Of a DNA stretch of 64,000 bases, positions 11,964-25,227 are shown piece by piece. Source of the stretch: Sebastes aleutianus (taxonomy: Eukaryota; Chordata; Actinopteri; Perciformes; Sebastidae); assembly GCA_916700875.1 (NCBI GenBank), contig CAKAKS010000031.1, positions 8,395,977 through 8,459,976 of the forward strand, in the 5' to 3' direction. The notes under the pieces are model-generated. The model was not told the origin of the DNA. It did not search any database and saw nothing but the letters and a program-made list of their open reading frames with translations. A program made the translations under genes and the position numbers. Positions within the stretch are counted from its first letter, which is position 1. The number at the start of each line of letters is the position of its first letter.

Positions 11964-11969
11964 AATAAA
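11964..11969 (+). other. Polyadenylation signal of peroxidase gene 1
   Basis: AATAAA about 480 bases beyond the original stop at 11487, at the same relative position as in the left-edge copy. Confidence 0.75.
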
Positions 11970-12393
11970 CCAAAGAAACTGAGCCATATTAAACGTTGTG
12001 TTCATGTGTTCATATTTCTAAGATATTAGGAGATATTTCATGGGCTCCTTGTGTGAATCAGAAGAAGACAGAAGACTACCCAAAATGTAATTTACAGTTT
12101 TTCTCATTCGCTTTGGCTCAATTCTCGAGTGAGAATTAATTTTTTCAAAACAGTGAGCTCAAATCTCTGAACAATTAGTTTGTTGTTCACAACAGATTAG
12201 AATTTCTCATTCATTCAAGCAAATTGAGCTAGTTTTGGCACATGTGTGCAAAAGAGTCAGTACAATTGTCTACAATTTGCACAATAACCACTTGCACATG
12301 GCTGCTGATCAAAACCGATGATTTGACTCAGTGAGATTGTCATCCTCTTCACAACTAAATATTCTTTCATCGTTTGAACCATCACATGTAAAA

Positions 12394-13341
12394 CCAGAAT
12401 GGCACTCGGAGAGCACAGACCTCTGCCAAGGTGCCCGAGTACGATTGCCCCCCCCCCCCCCCTCTCCGTTCAGCTTGCACCATCATCCACGTGTATTTTT
12501 GATAATGTTGACATCAGCTGTATGTGGCACCCTGGACATTTTAGGGTTAAGGATTGTGCCCAGAAATACTGAGTTGTTACCTGTATGTCATTATTTTGGT
12601 ACCCCCACCATGGTTATTTTTGTTATTATTATTATTATTACCATTATTATTTTTAAAGTGTTTGGTGTCACTTAAAAGACAGTAGAAAGGACAGTAAACT
12701 CACCTGCTTTAGTGTCAAGTAATTCTATGACAACATTTTGTATTGACCAGTAGGTGGTGGTAGTGGCTTTGATATGTCAGCGACTGGCGCTCTTATTCTT
12801 CTGTAGCCGGAAGTCAGCGCAGTCGTAGCATAACAGTCAGGAAAGCAGTAGAGAACAAAGCCAGCGTTCATCCTTGACTGTTCTTTTTAATATGTTTACA
12901 GCTTAATAAATGTACCTGGCACCTGGATGAGAAAAACCTGTCTCATCATTCAGTGTGTGGGTAACATGTACATAATTTCACTGAGCTTAATGTGAAAAAA
13001 CCCAGAATCTAGACCCGCTCTCTCTCTGTCTCTCTTTCTGAAGGAAAGAGGTGGGGTCATGCGTCATCAACGCGTAATCAGTGACACTGCGCTTGTGTTA
13101 TACCTAGAGGTCTCAATGGTCTGGCTGATCGGAATCCTTAAAGAAATTCCTGAATCCGGATCATGATCTGGTTCACCACCAAAATCGAATGGATTGTTCA
13201 TTGTGCCACACCCCACCCCTCCAAAAAATGACATTTAAATGCATTGCGGACTTTTGGAGTAATCTTGCTAACAGACAAACCAACAAACCAACGCCGGTGA
13301 AAACATAACGTCCTTCCTAAGCCTTCGGCCTTGGCGGAGGT
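12394..13341. mobile_element. Dispersed element with inverted cctccgccaagg ends, split by an LTR (unit 2)
   Basis: Same element as at 1028-1515. The extra length relative to unit 1 comes mostly from the LTR insertion at 12523-12966. Confidence 0.55.
12523..12966. mobile_element. Solo LTR with 4-bp target duplication
   Basis: The 444-base insertion is absent from units 1, 3 and 4. It starts TGTGGCACC and ends GGGTAACA (TG...CA), is flanked by direct repeats TGTA at 12519-12522 and 12967-12970, and has an AATAAA about 65 bases before its end. This is the structure of a single long terminal repeat left by recombination of an LTR retroelement (Ty3/gypsy or endogenous retrovirus); no coding part remains. 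Confidence 0.75.
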
Positions 13342-15729
13342 AATGATCCATTCAACTATCAAAACCTATCAGACATACATGTATATTCCATAACTATCAT
13401 GACATGGTGTTACTTACTGTGGGGAGGTACAATTAGTTGTTTTTTACTGAACTACCGCAGTTTTTTTCATCATTGCAGGGTATTTAATTGTTTTTTTTAT
13501 TGGCATGGATGTCATTTTGTGGCAAATTTTAGGTTAACTTTATCTTTACAGTACATGTAAAACATTGCTACACAAATACATTTACATTTTCGGAAATATG
13601 CTGATTCGCTTTCGAGAGTTAGATGAGATGATTGATAATACTCTCATGTCTGTCTATGAAATATGAAACTACAGCTAGCAGCCGGTTAGCTTAGCTTAGC
13701 ACAAAGACAGGAAACAGCTAGCCTCTCTCCAATGATGACACACTGTGTGTTCTAATACCCATACTACCATACTATTTAGTATGTATTTAGTATATATTCA
13801 GAACCTCGAAAGTGGAAAGTTTCTGACAGCTCCGAGTTTACGAGTTGTGAAGTGTTTGTCTCCGTTGTCAGAAATGGCGGAAGCCATGGAAGTTAATTTT
13901 TCGGTACATAATAAGTTAATATATTGTAATTTTAGTCGTATATTGTTTTTCTTTGTAATTTTATAATATGTCTGAGGAAAATGTTGATAACGGCCTCATC
14001 TTTTTCCTCTGACATTATACCTTTGCATTTCCTGCATTATGTTAGCCTCTTGCTAGCTTGCTAAATTGTTAGCCTCTGTGGCTTCTAGACGCAGACAGTA
14101 ACGTTAATGTTACCGTTGCTTAGCAGCGGTGTTCTCACGACCTAACCACTTGAGCGCCAAGCATATTGTGTACACGACTTCCCATATCGTAAACATGAGC
14201 TCCCGAGTTTCATTGGAAGGCACCATATGTCCCAATACTTAGTATGTCAAATGCAGTATGCCAAAAGTACCAGGATGTCCTACTACACCCGGTCATATTT
14301 TGCAGTATGCAGGCCAGCATGCTTTTCTGGCTATTCTGACCCACAATCCTCTGCGCAGGGGATATATGAGCAAGAGGGTCAAAGTTCAAGGCGCAATGTT
14401 ATGATGAAGTAGTATGTCCCAAATTGTATGCATACTGATGCAACAGTACATACTTTGTAAGGGCAGCTGCAGTATGTGCTAAAAGTAAAAAGAAGAAGTA
14501 CGTGATTTGGAACGTAGCAATAATCTCCCTACCAGCACCTGTAATGCTCACCACTAAACAAAAACCTCACCAGTAAACTGTGAGCCACTTTTACAGGTAC
14601 AGGACAAAAACAACTGGAGAGGCTGTCCACACTGAAAATTGCACTCACTTACCAACCAACCTTCTGGAGAAATATGATTTCTTGCCAAACCCTGAGGTTG
14701 ACTACCAGTGTTTCATCCATTGCTGTTAATTTCTGCTTTTTTTTTTTATACGTCCTTCAAAGAGGGAACTGGACGTGATTAGTGCAACTCTCCTGGGGAT
14801 GTTGCAAACACAATGATGGGCAGAAAAGTGAACCGTACTTTAACAAGCAGACAAACTCATTGAAATTGATGAGAAAACAATGATTTAAGATATTCTATCT
14901 TCTGCATGAATTTGTTCCTTCACATATTAAAGTAAGAAAATAATCCCACTATCACTCTCTGATGCTCACTCACGATGTGCAAGAACATTTTTGGTTTTTT
15001 TTGTATGATGTCTGTGCAACCTTTTCCTCAACTTTTCAACAATTTCTACTGAAGCAAATGAAGCCATATGTGTTAAAATTATTCTTTAAATAATCTTAAT
15101 GCAAAGAAGGGGGTAGTGTGCACATCCAGCCCCACAGCTGGGTGCAGATACAGGACAAAAACAACAGGAGAGGTTGTCCAAACTGAAATTTGCAATGCAT
15201 TCCTGACTACGACCTTGTAGGTCAAAGCGTTGCATCAATACATTTTTCGGGGAGCCTACAAATTTATGTTTTTTCTTTTGATTTCAATAATGTTCACACC
15301 TGACTTGGTTGAAACGAAGGCCAAGGATCAGTGGGATGACGGATCAATTTGCAGGGAGTTTAGGATTCAAATCTCTCGACTCCTGAGTCACAACATGCAG
15401 TTGGAATAATTAAATCCAACATCCAACAAGATCTTGTAGTCTGAGCTATGTGTTTGTCGACAGCTGTAATCTGTCATTAAATATCGGATGCTGTTTTTTT
15501 ATATAGACAATTAGAATTTTCAAGGTCTTCTAGTGTGTTTTGGGCTCAGATAGTACATTATGTAATAAAGCCTCTTATTCATATTATCAGTGACATTACT
15601 GTAAGCCAGGCTTTTCGCGGCCGATGAACTTTTCTCAAACCTCTGTTCTTTGTTTTGCTATCAGTGAAAATTTTGCGTGACAACTTTGAAAACGCCTTTG
15701 TATCCACAGCAGCCATAGGGCTCCCCAAC

Positions 15730-15771
15730 CAAACACACACACACACACACAAACACACACAAACACACACA
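15730..15771. repeat. CA microsatellite, unit 2
   Basis: Interrupted CA run with AAACAC spacers, equivalent to 4374-4397. Confidence 0.85.
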
Positions 15772-16549
15772 TACAATATACAAGGTAAACTTCTGTTTGA
15801 CTCTACTTTTCCTCATTCCACAACAATGTCTCACACATGCAACCTATTATGTATTTACCTGTTATTCTCTGGGGTTAACACCGTCAGTTGATACTGCTGC
15901 ACTGTACCTCAACCTGCCAAAAAAAAAAGTAATTCAGAGGCTAAAGATGGATAAGTGTGCACCCCTTCCTCTTTTCAGATACTTTCTCAAGTGCATCAGT
16001 TTCTGTGTGGCAACACTGAAGGCCATCAGCCACAACATGGCAACATCAGTAAACAAGTGAAAAAAAAAAAAGAAAACTATCCAAATGTTGCAAATCTCTT
16101 TGCTGTCGGCTATCAATATAGAGTCAAATGAGGTAAAAGATTCATACAATAATCCAGTGAGAAAAAAGACTTGATCCGGTTATGTCAAATACTATCATGA
16201 AAAAGGAGAAGAAGGTAAAAAAATAGACAAAAATATTTTCTAAAATTTGTCTGAAATAATCCTTAGACACCTCATTAACATTAAAATTATGATAGTGAAT
16301 AAGAAAATTATTTATTCAAATAACTTCATACTGAAATACTAAAAAAACACCTACAATTACTGACAATGCTACCCGTAGTTTTATATAATGGCTTACTGTT
16401 ACCACAATCACTCCCTACACTGCTGCTTATTGTGTGCGTTTCTAAATGAGAACATCATACCTATTGGTTTGCCAGAAACAATTAGTGATAAGAATGAAGG
16501 ATTTCGTTGAGCAGAGAGTGAGAAGGAAGAAGGAACCTGTACAACCCCA

Positions 16550-16586
16550 GGGGGCGGGGCCTCAGGGCCGCGCACTGAATATAAAG
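16550..16586 (+). promoter_or_regulatory. GC box and TATA box of peroxidase gene 2
   Basis: GGGGGCGGGG at 16550-16559 and TATAAAG at 16580-16586, almost identical to gene 1. The non-coding exon ends at the donor after 16644. Confidence 0.7.
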
Positions 16587-16721
16587 AAGGCGACACCACT
16601 GCAAACTGCACCTGAAATCTTCACAATTATCTTCACAGAAACAGGTAACGAGATTTGTTTTTTTGGTTTGGATGCTTAGATATTTTTTAATAGTTATACA
16701 TTTTTTTATATTTTAAATAGT

Positions 16722-16752
<31 letters not shown>

Positions 16753-16916
16753 TTGTTTTTTTGCTTAGATATTTCTTTATATAGTTATTTATATATATTT
16801 TTATATTTTATATAATGATATATACATTTGTTTTTTGGTTTAGATGCTTAGATAATTTGAATGTCTACGGTTCTGAATTTATTTTTTATGCTGACTTGTA
16901 TTTATGTGTTTTAGAG

Positions 16917-17657
16917 ATGATTTTCTCTGCCCTTCTTGTTCTGGGCGTCTGCCTGGTTCCTGCTCTCTCCAAACAAACAGGTAGGCGACATCCTTCACTC
17001 TGTGGACACGTTTCTAATCCACACCTGAATTTGTCTGTGTTACATCACTGGTCAAGTTTAAAATAATTTTGTCGTGATGAACAATTTGATGAGTGTGTTG
17101 TTACTTTGCAGGAGAACATCTGGACAGTTCTCTCCTTCAACAATGTTTTGAGGAGGCAAAGAAGCTCGTTGACGATGCGTACAAGTACTCCAGAGAAGAG
17201 TGAGTTCATCATTGCGGTTATTTAATCTCACAGAGTGAAATAGAAGATTATCTTTCAAATTAATTCATCATAAATTTACACTGTTAGTTACAATTTACAG
17301 AGACTGCAAAGAATACCACAATTCAGACTTCATTGTTCGACTGTGTGACTTTTTCATTCTCCAGGAGTCTGAGACGAGTCCGCAAGGAGGTGGTGCGTCC
17401 TCACGATACTCTCCGTCTCGTGAAGCAGCCTCGTGGTGACACACGCTCAGCCGTGAGATCTGCAGACTACATGGCACAAACCCTCCGTCTGCTGCAGGAG
17501 AGGGCGCATCATGTGCACAAACGCTCACTCAATGCAACAGGTCAGACATGCAGCAAACAAACAAACAAACACACACACACACACACACACAGTGCTCACA
17601 TTGTTTTTCTGACAACATTTCCGTTGTAATTAAGGACTAGACAATATGAAGTTGACA

Positions 17658-17703
<46 letters not shown>

Positions 17704-20700
17704 GGGTTAATCCATGAAATGTCTTTCACATTTTTTAGATTTGCTCTCTGAAGAGGATCTGATGAATCTTGCCAGAATAACTGGATGTGCAGCTCGAGTC
17801 AGCCTTCCATCATGCCGCACCACACCAAACATTAACAAGTATCGGACAGCCACCAGCGTCTGCAACAACTTGTAAGAGAAACATTCAAGTGTGAAAAAAT
17901 GCTGATTCAAATCTCACTTAACACCATCTTGGACATAAAAAACATAGATCAACTTTTTGACATTATAAAATGTCTTTATTAACTACTTTGTTTACCTATT
18001 TTGGCTCCAGAATATCAGTTTCCCACATACATGTAGGTAAAAAGCAATTGTGTGCTTTCTCTCTAAAAAGCAAAATGTGTTGAATTAATGGAAACTGGTC
18101 AGTTCTGTGAGTTTGAGTGTCGATTACATTCAGCGGAAATGTTTGTGAAATACACTTGAAACTTCTTAGGCCATACACCGCAGAAGATGTGTTCACTTCC
18201 CTGAAATTTCTCAAGCAGCGTTTCCAAACATGGACGTCTTCTGTTTGCTTTTAGAAAGAACACTCGCCTTGGATCTTCAAACACCCCCTTCGCCCGCTTG
18301 CTGCCTGCCGAATATAACGACGGCATCTCCCAACCAAAAGGCTTCAACAACCAAACATTAAACAACTTCTTCCTCCCACTGGTACGAACTCGAAATCCCA
18401 GACACTTGATTAATATACATAAAGAAACATAAATGCTGATTTTAAAATTAAAACACTTCTACTCCACTCTCAGGTGCGTCAGGTGTCCAACAACATCCTA
18501 AGCACAACAGACGCAGCCGTGGTCAGCGACAGCGAATTCTCTCACATGGTGACCTTGTTTGGGCAGTGGAACGACCACGATCTCACCTTCACGCCCTTCT
18601 CCCCCAGCATCCGCTCCTTCAGCAATGGGATCGACTGTGACGACAGCTGTGAGAAAACTGACCCTTGCATCCCCATCCCGGTTGGTGTGAAAGCTCAAAC
18701 CCACACATTGTGATGTTGTTTTAACAAAAATATTCTCTTCATAACCTTTGGTCTCTTTCCTACAAACAGATTCCTCCCGGCGACCCCCGCTCTCAGACAG
18801 AAGAGTGCATCCCTGCGTTCAGATCCGCCCCTGTTTGCGGAACGGGATACTCGGCCTACAATTTTGGAGGAGAAGCCAACAAGAGAGAGCAGATCAACAC
18901 CCTCACAGCCTTCCTGGATCTCGGCCAGGTGTATGGCTCTGAGGAGAAGCTTGCCCTGTTTCTTCGCGACAACCAGAGTGATAGCGGCCTGCTGCGGGTG
19001 AACAAGCGCAACGACAACGGGCGTGAGCTGCTGCCATTCCACCCTCTCATGGTGAACATGTGTGCCACTCGCAGAAATGTCACCAACGACTCAAACGCCA
19101 CAGAGGTGCCGTGTTTCATTGCAGGTTAGTCATCAATAAATAGTTAATTATTTATTAAATAACTAATTTTGGGATGCCAGGTTGTGAAAATCCTTTATCC
19201 TGCTCTAGCTTCTAACCTGCTGTCTGTCTAAACTATCTGGTAACACTTTATTTTAAACCCCACTATTTGGCATTTATAAGCAGCAATAAGTATAACTATA
19301 ACTCTGATGACACTATAATGCTGATGTACACACATGATGAATAAGAATATGATATAACAAAGTTGTAATAATGTCAAATATGTTCTCACAGGAGAAGATA
19401 TAATTGTTGAGAAATACTGTAGAACAATAAACACTTAAAAATACACCACATAATAGTGTGTTATAAACCATTTATTCAATATATATTCTACTTATAAATG
19501 ATTAATAGGGGGTTTAGTAGTTATTAGTTAGTGTAACCAGTTATCTTAATGAAAGAGCTGCCATCTAAAGAGGAAACGAACACTTCTGATCAGCTATTTT
19601 GTACATTGTGTCCTTAAGGTGATGTCCGCGTGGACGAGAACATAGGTCTGACATCCATTCACACACTGTTTATGCGTGAGCATAACCGTGTGGCTCGTGC
19701 CCTGAAGAGATTGAACCCACAGTGGGACAGTGAGACACTCTACCAAGAGTCCCGCAAGATCTTGGGTGCTTACACACAGGTGGGTAAACCTGAGAGTCAG
19801 TCAGCATTCACGATTTATATTTTTACATCTCCAAAGCAGATGTCATACACTCCACTGTCTTTTACTCAAAATAGATCTCTGTCTCTCTCTCTCAGGTGTT
19901 TGTGTTCAGGGACTATCTGCCTCACATTGTAGGTAACGTCGCAATGCGTACACAGCTCGGCCGTTACCCCGGCTACGACGCTAGCGTTGATCCCAGCATC
20001 TCCAACGTCTTTGCAACAGCAGCTTACCGCTTTGCCCACTTGGCCATACAGCCGGTCTTATCTCGTCTGGATGCAAACTACAGGGAGAACGCTAATTTCC
20101 CCAGTGTCCCCTTGTACAAAGCCTTCTTCACCCCCTGGAGGATCGTCTTTGAGGGTGAGTTGTACAGAGAGAAGGCTAGTAACTTATCAATCACTAGTAA
20201 CTTATCAATCACTCTTCTTCAAACATCACCCTAACTTTTATTTGATCTCTCCAGGTGGCATTGACTCTCTGCTCCGTGGTTTGGTTGGCCGTCCTGCTAA
20301 ACTGAACACTCAGGATAACATGATGGTGGATGCTCTGAGGGAGAGGTTGTTCCAGTTTGTGATGCATCTGGCTTTGGACTTGGGTTCTCTCAACATGGAG
20401 AGGGGACGCGACCACGGCTTGCCTGGTACATCCCTCACCCTGATTTTCAGCCTTTTCTAATATTTTGTTGTCATCCGCTCTTTGCTTACTTGTTGTTTAC
20501 TCCTCTAGGCTACAACGCCTATCGCAGGTTGTGTGGCCTGTCTGTTCCCACGAACCAGGCGGAGCTCGCTCGGGTCCTGAATAACGCAGACCTGGCCCGC
20601 AGGCTGCTGCAGCTCTACGGTACGGCCGACAACATCGACGTCTGGATGGGAGGCGTGGCAGAGACGTTTGTCCGTGGCGGCCGTGTGGGGCCTCTGTTCG

Positions 20701-22631
20701 CCTGCCTCATTGCAACACAGTTCCAGAAGATCCGCCAGGGTGACAGGTGTGTGTGGATACATACAGTGATAATAACACAATCACAAAACAAATGCATTTC
20801 AAACACAATCTTTGTTGATACTAATTTCTTGTTTGAAATAATCAGGCTGTGGTACGAGAACCCGGGCGTCTTCACCGCGGCTCAGAGAGCTGCTCTGTCC
20901 AGGGTCACCTTATCCACGATCATCTGTGATAACACCGGCATCAGGACTATCCCCAGTGACGCCTTCAGCGTCATCTCAAACAGTAACCGGCGCGTCAATT
21001 GCAACACCCTCCGAAGCTTGAACCTGTCATCCTGGAGGGAGAGACCCTGCAGAGGTGAGACAACACTGGACCAAACTTTTTGACCAGACTCTCAGATCCA
21101 AAATTCAAAATAACTTGTCACCTAATGAATTGTTTCATTCTGTTTTTAACCTGGTGTGTTTATGTCTTCTCTAATCACTTGTGTAAAAATCTTTCTTCAT
21201 ATGTGGTGTTTGATCTTGCAGGCGCGGGCTGTAATGAAGTCGGAAACGAGGTCGGTTTTAACTTGTGGTAGTCATATTTTAAGAGCACAATGATGAATAC
21301 TTCTTAAAATTGCCACATTCAGATCATATAACACCTGTTCTCAACTTTTTGTCATCTTGGTGAAGGTTTTCCTAACTCCGTAAATTATGAGGATAAATGA
21401 ATTTAACTTCTACATCTTGATATACAGACTGCGAGCGACAAGGCGCCCCAGGCGCCCCCAGCCCCCAAGGGCCTCCAGGACAACGAGGTAATCTATTCAT
21501 TTATTGTCTCTTCTTCCTTTTGTACATCGTATATAGTGCTGGAAGTCACAGATTGTTCAATTTTCATATTGATTTATTTATATTTATTTTCATATTTATC
21601 AAGACAACAACTTTACCCCACATATAAAACAAACAACCTCAGTGTCTTCATATCTGGTCAATTTAAATGAAGTATGTGAAATATAGATGAACATCAATAT
21701 ACATCCTATATACAGTTAATCTTCAAATACAGTTCATCTCTGTTGAGTACACCCATCTTTTATCCTAATTGAAACTTCCACAGTGCAATCAGGGCCTTTA
21801 GATTCTGACCACTTTATTATCATGTCTTAGATGTGATTATTGTCCACCTTTCCTACATTCTCAAAAAAAAATAACATTTTCATGATGATTTTATTAAAGA
21901 TTTCTTTAACTGAACAATGCATTAGGGCTGCAACTAACAACTATTTTCATATAAAATGTCATAAAATAGTGAAAAATGTCCATCTCATGTCTTTAAATGT
22001 CTTGTCCTGTTTGTCCAAAACACAAAGATATTTGTATAAAACAGAGAAAAGCAGGAAATCTCCGTACTTGAGAGGCTGAAAACAGCATTTTCTGCCATTT
22101 TTGGAAGAAAATTACTTTAACGATTAATCGATTATCAAAAAAGTTGGCGACTAACCGATTAGTCGACTAATCGCGACAGCTCTACAATGTATCACGTTAT
22201 AGAAGATTATCATATATTTTGTATAAAAATTATCTTCAAAATAACTAGTAATTATATAATGGAGTAAAAAGTGCAATATTTCCATCTAAAATGTAGTGGA
22301 GTAGTATCTCAAAAGTGTACTTAAGTAAAGTAATTGAATAAATGTGTAATTTTAACATCTAGATCATTCATATTGTAGCAGCAGATCAGTAGATTCAAAG
22401 CAAATATGTGATCTATACTTTTGTTCCTCTGCAGGTCCAGTAGGACCCCCAGGACCCCCTGGACCGCCAGCTTTCAACACCAATGCTACACAGCCACAAT
22501 CTGCCTTTTCTGTCCGCCTGGGCGAGTACAACCCATCCTCAGAAAAAATCATTCGTTTCTGTCAAGTCATCTACACTGCAAGGAGTTCATCACTTTCCAT
22601 TAATCACATCACTTTTAATATCTATTATTAA
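16917..22631 (+). CDS. Peroxidase gene 2: MPO/EPX-type haem peroxidase with collagen stub and truncated C1q domain
   Basis: Coding exons: 16917-16980, 17112-17199, 17365-17540, 17739-17871, 18255-18381, 18474-18680, 18770-19124, 19619-19779, 19896-20154, 20255-20425, 20509-20746, 20846-21054, 21222-21254 (donor uncertain), 21428-21487, 22435-22631; about 825 aa. Signal peptide, propeptide and full peroxidase domain are as in gene 1, with distal Asp230/His231, Arg387, Glu390, proximal His485 and Asn570 present. Exon 8 is one codon shorter than in genes 1 and 3. In exon 12 a Pro of the conserved AEPF block is Thr. The C1q domain breaks off after about 30 residues: a deletion joins it at about 22575 to the 3' UTR, giving a novel tail of about 18 residues and a TAA at 22629. 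The peroxidase part should be functional; the C1q fold cannot form. Confidence 0.85.
17569..17703. repeat. Paired CA microsatellites in intron 4 of gene 2
   Basis: CA runs at 17569-17591 and 17660-17703, matching those in genes 1 and 3. Confidence 0.85.
21428..21487 (+). other. Collagen-like Gly-X-Y exon of gene 2
   Basis: In the frame that joins the C1q exon it reads Cys-Glu-Arg-Gln then GAP-GAP-SPQ-GPP-GQR-G. It has the same length and splice phases as in gene 1, with one Ser interruption. Confidence 0.75.
21923..22184. mobile_element. hAT-type MITE relic in intron 15 of gene 2
   Basis: TAGGGCTGCAACTAAC at one end and cgcgacagctcta at the other; equivalent to 10537-10799. Confidence 0.7.
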
Positions 22632-22972
22632 TAATTTACTTTTTTTCTCTTTTGGGCTGATGGAACAGACTAGAGCACACTGTACATGTTTTATATCTTT
22701 AAGAAAAATGAACTGAATTTGATGAGTTGGATCGTTTTAGCCAGTTAATGAACGTGAAATTTATTGCAGCAAATCTGTTTAACTCTGTTACAGCATGCGA
22801 TCTATTGGACCGAAAATTAGACAGGAGCCAATTTTGATGTGGGATTTACCAGTATTATTATGAATATTTTGTGCACTGATGAAATTGAAGCATGCCTTCA
22901 AAATGTTGTGTTGTGCTTTTTCTATGAGGCCTGTTTCCCTGTAACTTTACCTGTTGTATTTTCCATTCTTTA

Positions 22973-22978
22973 AATAAA
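22973..22978 (+). other. Polyadenylation signal of peroxidase gene 2
   Basis: AATAAA in the shared 3' UTR block, now about 340 bases after the new stop because the C1q end and early UTR were deleted. Confidence 0.75.
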
Positions 22979-23101
22979 CCAAAGAAACTGAGCCATATTA
23001 AACGTTGTGTTCATGTGTTCATATTTCTGAGATATTAGGAGATATTTCATGGGCTCCTTGTGTGAATCACAAAAAGACAGAAGACAACCCAAAATGTAAT
23101 T

Positions 23102-25227
23102 TACAGTTTTTCTCATTCGCTTTGGCTCAATTTCTCGAGTGAGAATTATTTTTTCAAAACAGTGAGCTCAAATCTCTGAACAATTAGTTTGTTGTTCACA
23201 ACAGATTAGAATTTCTCATTCATTCAAGCAAATTGCACTAGTTTTGGCACATGTGTGCAAAAGAGTCAGTACAATTGTCTACAATTTGCACAATAACCAC
23301 TTGCACATGGCTGCTGATCTGACTCACAGTGAGATTGTCATCCTCTTCACAACTAAATATTCTTTCATCGTTTGAACCATCACATGTAAAACTAGAATGG
23401 CACTCGGAGAGCGCAGACCTCCGCCAAGGTGCCGGAGTACGATTGCCCCCCCCCCTCTCCGTTCAGCTTGCACCATCATCCACGTATATTTTTGTTTATG
23501 TTGAGATCAGCTGTACGTAGCGGAGCATCGTAAAGCACTTCATTCAAACTGGACAGAAACAAAATAAAACTCACCTAAACCGTTGTCGTTACTCTTTCCA
23601 ACAATCAAGTGTGCTTTGGTCGAACTCAACTGTAATTTCACCGAGCTTAATGTGAAAAAACCCCGAATCTACACCCGCTCTCTCTCTATCTCTCTCTCTG
23701 AAGGAAAGAGGTGGGGTCATGCGTCATCAACGCGTAATCAGTGACACTGCGCATGTGTTATACCTAGAGGTCTCAATGGTCTGGCTGATCGAAATCCTTA
23801 AAGAAATTCCTGAATCCAAATCATGATCCGGTTCGCCTCCAAAATCTAATGGATTGTTCATTGTGCCACACCCCACCCCTCCAAAAGATGTCATTTAAAT
23901 GCATCGCGGACTTTTGGAGTAATCCTGCTAACAGACAAACCAACAAACCAACGCCAGTGAAAACATAACGTCCTTCCTAGGCCTTCGGCCTTGGCGGAGG
24001 TAATGATCCATTCAATTATCAAAACCTGTCAGACATACATGTATATTCCATAACTATCATGACATGGTGTTACTTACTGTGGGGAGGTACAATTAGTTGT
24101 TTTTTACTGAACTACTGCCGTTTTTTCGTCATTGCAGGGTATTTAACTTTTTTTTTATTGGCATGGATGTCATTTTGCGGCAAGTTTTAGGTTAACTTTA
24201 TCTTTACAGTACATGTAAACATTTGCTACACAAATACATTTACTGTAAACACAAATGTGCATATCCTGTTTACAGTTCTCAATCGCTTTGGCTCATTTTT
24301 TGAAACAGTTTCAACTTTGTCTAAACTGTAAGTGTAGTTGTCACAACTGTTTGACGGGACATCACAACTCTATTGTATGTCCGCAAAAGATAGTAACTCA
24401 CCCAAAACACTTAATTTGTGCTTCAAAACCTAGTTATTTTGTCAGTAAATTGGCCAATGGCACCAAAATGAAAAGTCGTTTTGTCATTGTGTGAGCCACA
24501 CTGGACAAAATGTTTAGATGTTTTTTCACCACGGCAGTCAATCCTGGAATTGTGTCTTATATGCAAATCTCTGTTTTGTTCCACTTTTTGTTGACAGTGA
24601 CTGCTTACTGTACCAGATTGTCAGTTCTATCTAGCTGAAGGCTGTGTACCACGAAGAGCTTTTTAGATTCCTGTTTCAACAGCATCAACATTTACTGGGA
24701 AAAGTTAATACTGTACATTGCTGTAGTACACAGATATTTACATGTGTGTTATTCAGTAAATGTATTTGTTTAGCAATGTGTTACATGTATTATAAATAGA
24801 AAATTCACCTTTGAGCTGAAAATGTGCCACAAAAAGACATCCATGCCAAAAAAATAAACATGTCATAGATATTTATGCAATATACATGCATGTCTGACAG
24901 ATTTTGATAATTGAATGGATCATTTTACATATGATGGCTCATAGGGATGAAAGAATGTTTTGAAGTTGTGCACAGGATAACAATCTCGCTGAGAGTCAAC
25001 TCATCAGTTTTGATCAGCAAGACGTGTGCAAGTGGTTATTGTGCAAATTGTCGACAATTGTACTGACTCTTTTGCACACGTGTCAAAACCCGTGCAATTT
25101 GCTTGAATGAATGGAAAATTGTCCTCTGTTGTGAACAACAAACTAATTGTTCAGAGATTTGAGGTTATTGGTTTGAAAAAATAATTCTCATTTGAGAATT
25201 GAGCCAAAGCGAATGAGAAAAACTGTA
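23102..25227. mobile_element. Foldback-like DNA transposon, complete with both arms (unit 3)
   Basis: It begins tacagtttttctcattcgct and ends with its complement. The left arm (to about 24245, with a nested element at 23392-24001) and the right arm (about 24755-25227) are inverted copies of roughly 500 bases once the nested element is removed. A centre of about 500 bases lies between them. No transposase was seen. Units 1 and 2 lack everything from 24244 to 25829. Confidence 0.65.
23392..24001. mobile_element. Dispersed element with inverted cctccgccaagg ends (unit 3)
   Basis: Same element and insertion point as at 1028, so the insertion preceded the duplications. Confidence 0.6.

Larger units (their letters stand above)
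12093..13585. mobile_element. Foldback-like DNA transposon, left arm only (unit 2)
   Basis: Counterpart of the unit 1 copy with the same deletion end (cattta c joined to attttcgg). It is interrupted by the dispersed element at 12394-13341, which in turn carries the solo LTR at 12523-12966. Confidence 0.6.
11488..16549. other. 3' UTR of gene 1 and intergenic part of unit 2
   Basis: It contains the AATAAA at 11964-11969, a deleted foldback-like transposon (12093-13585) with a nested dispersed element and a solo LTR, a teleost MITE-like repeat (13592-13740) and a CA microsatellite (15730-15771). Nothing coding was recognised. Confidence 0.7.
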
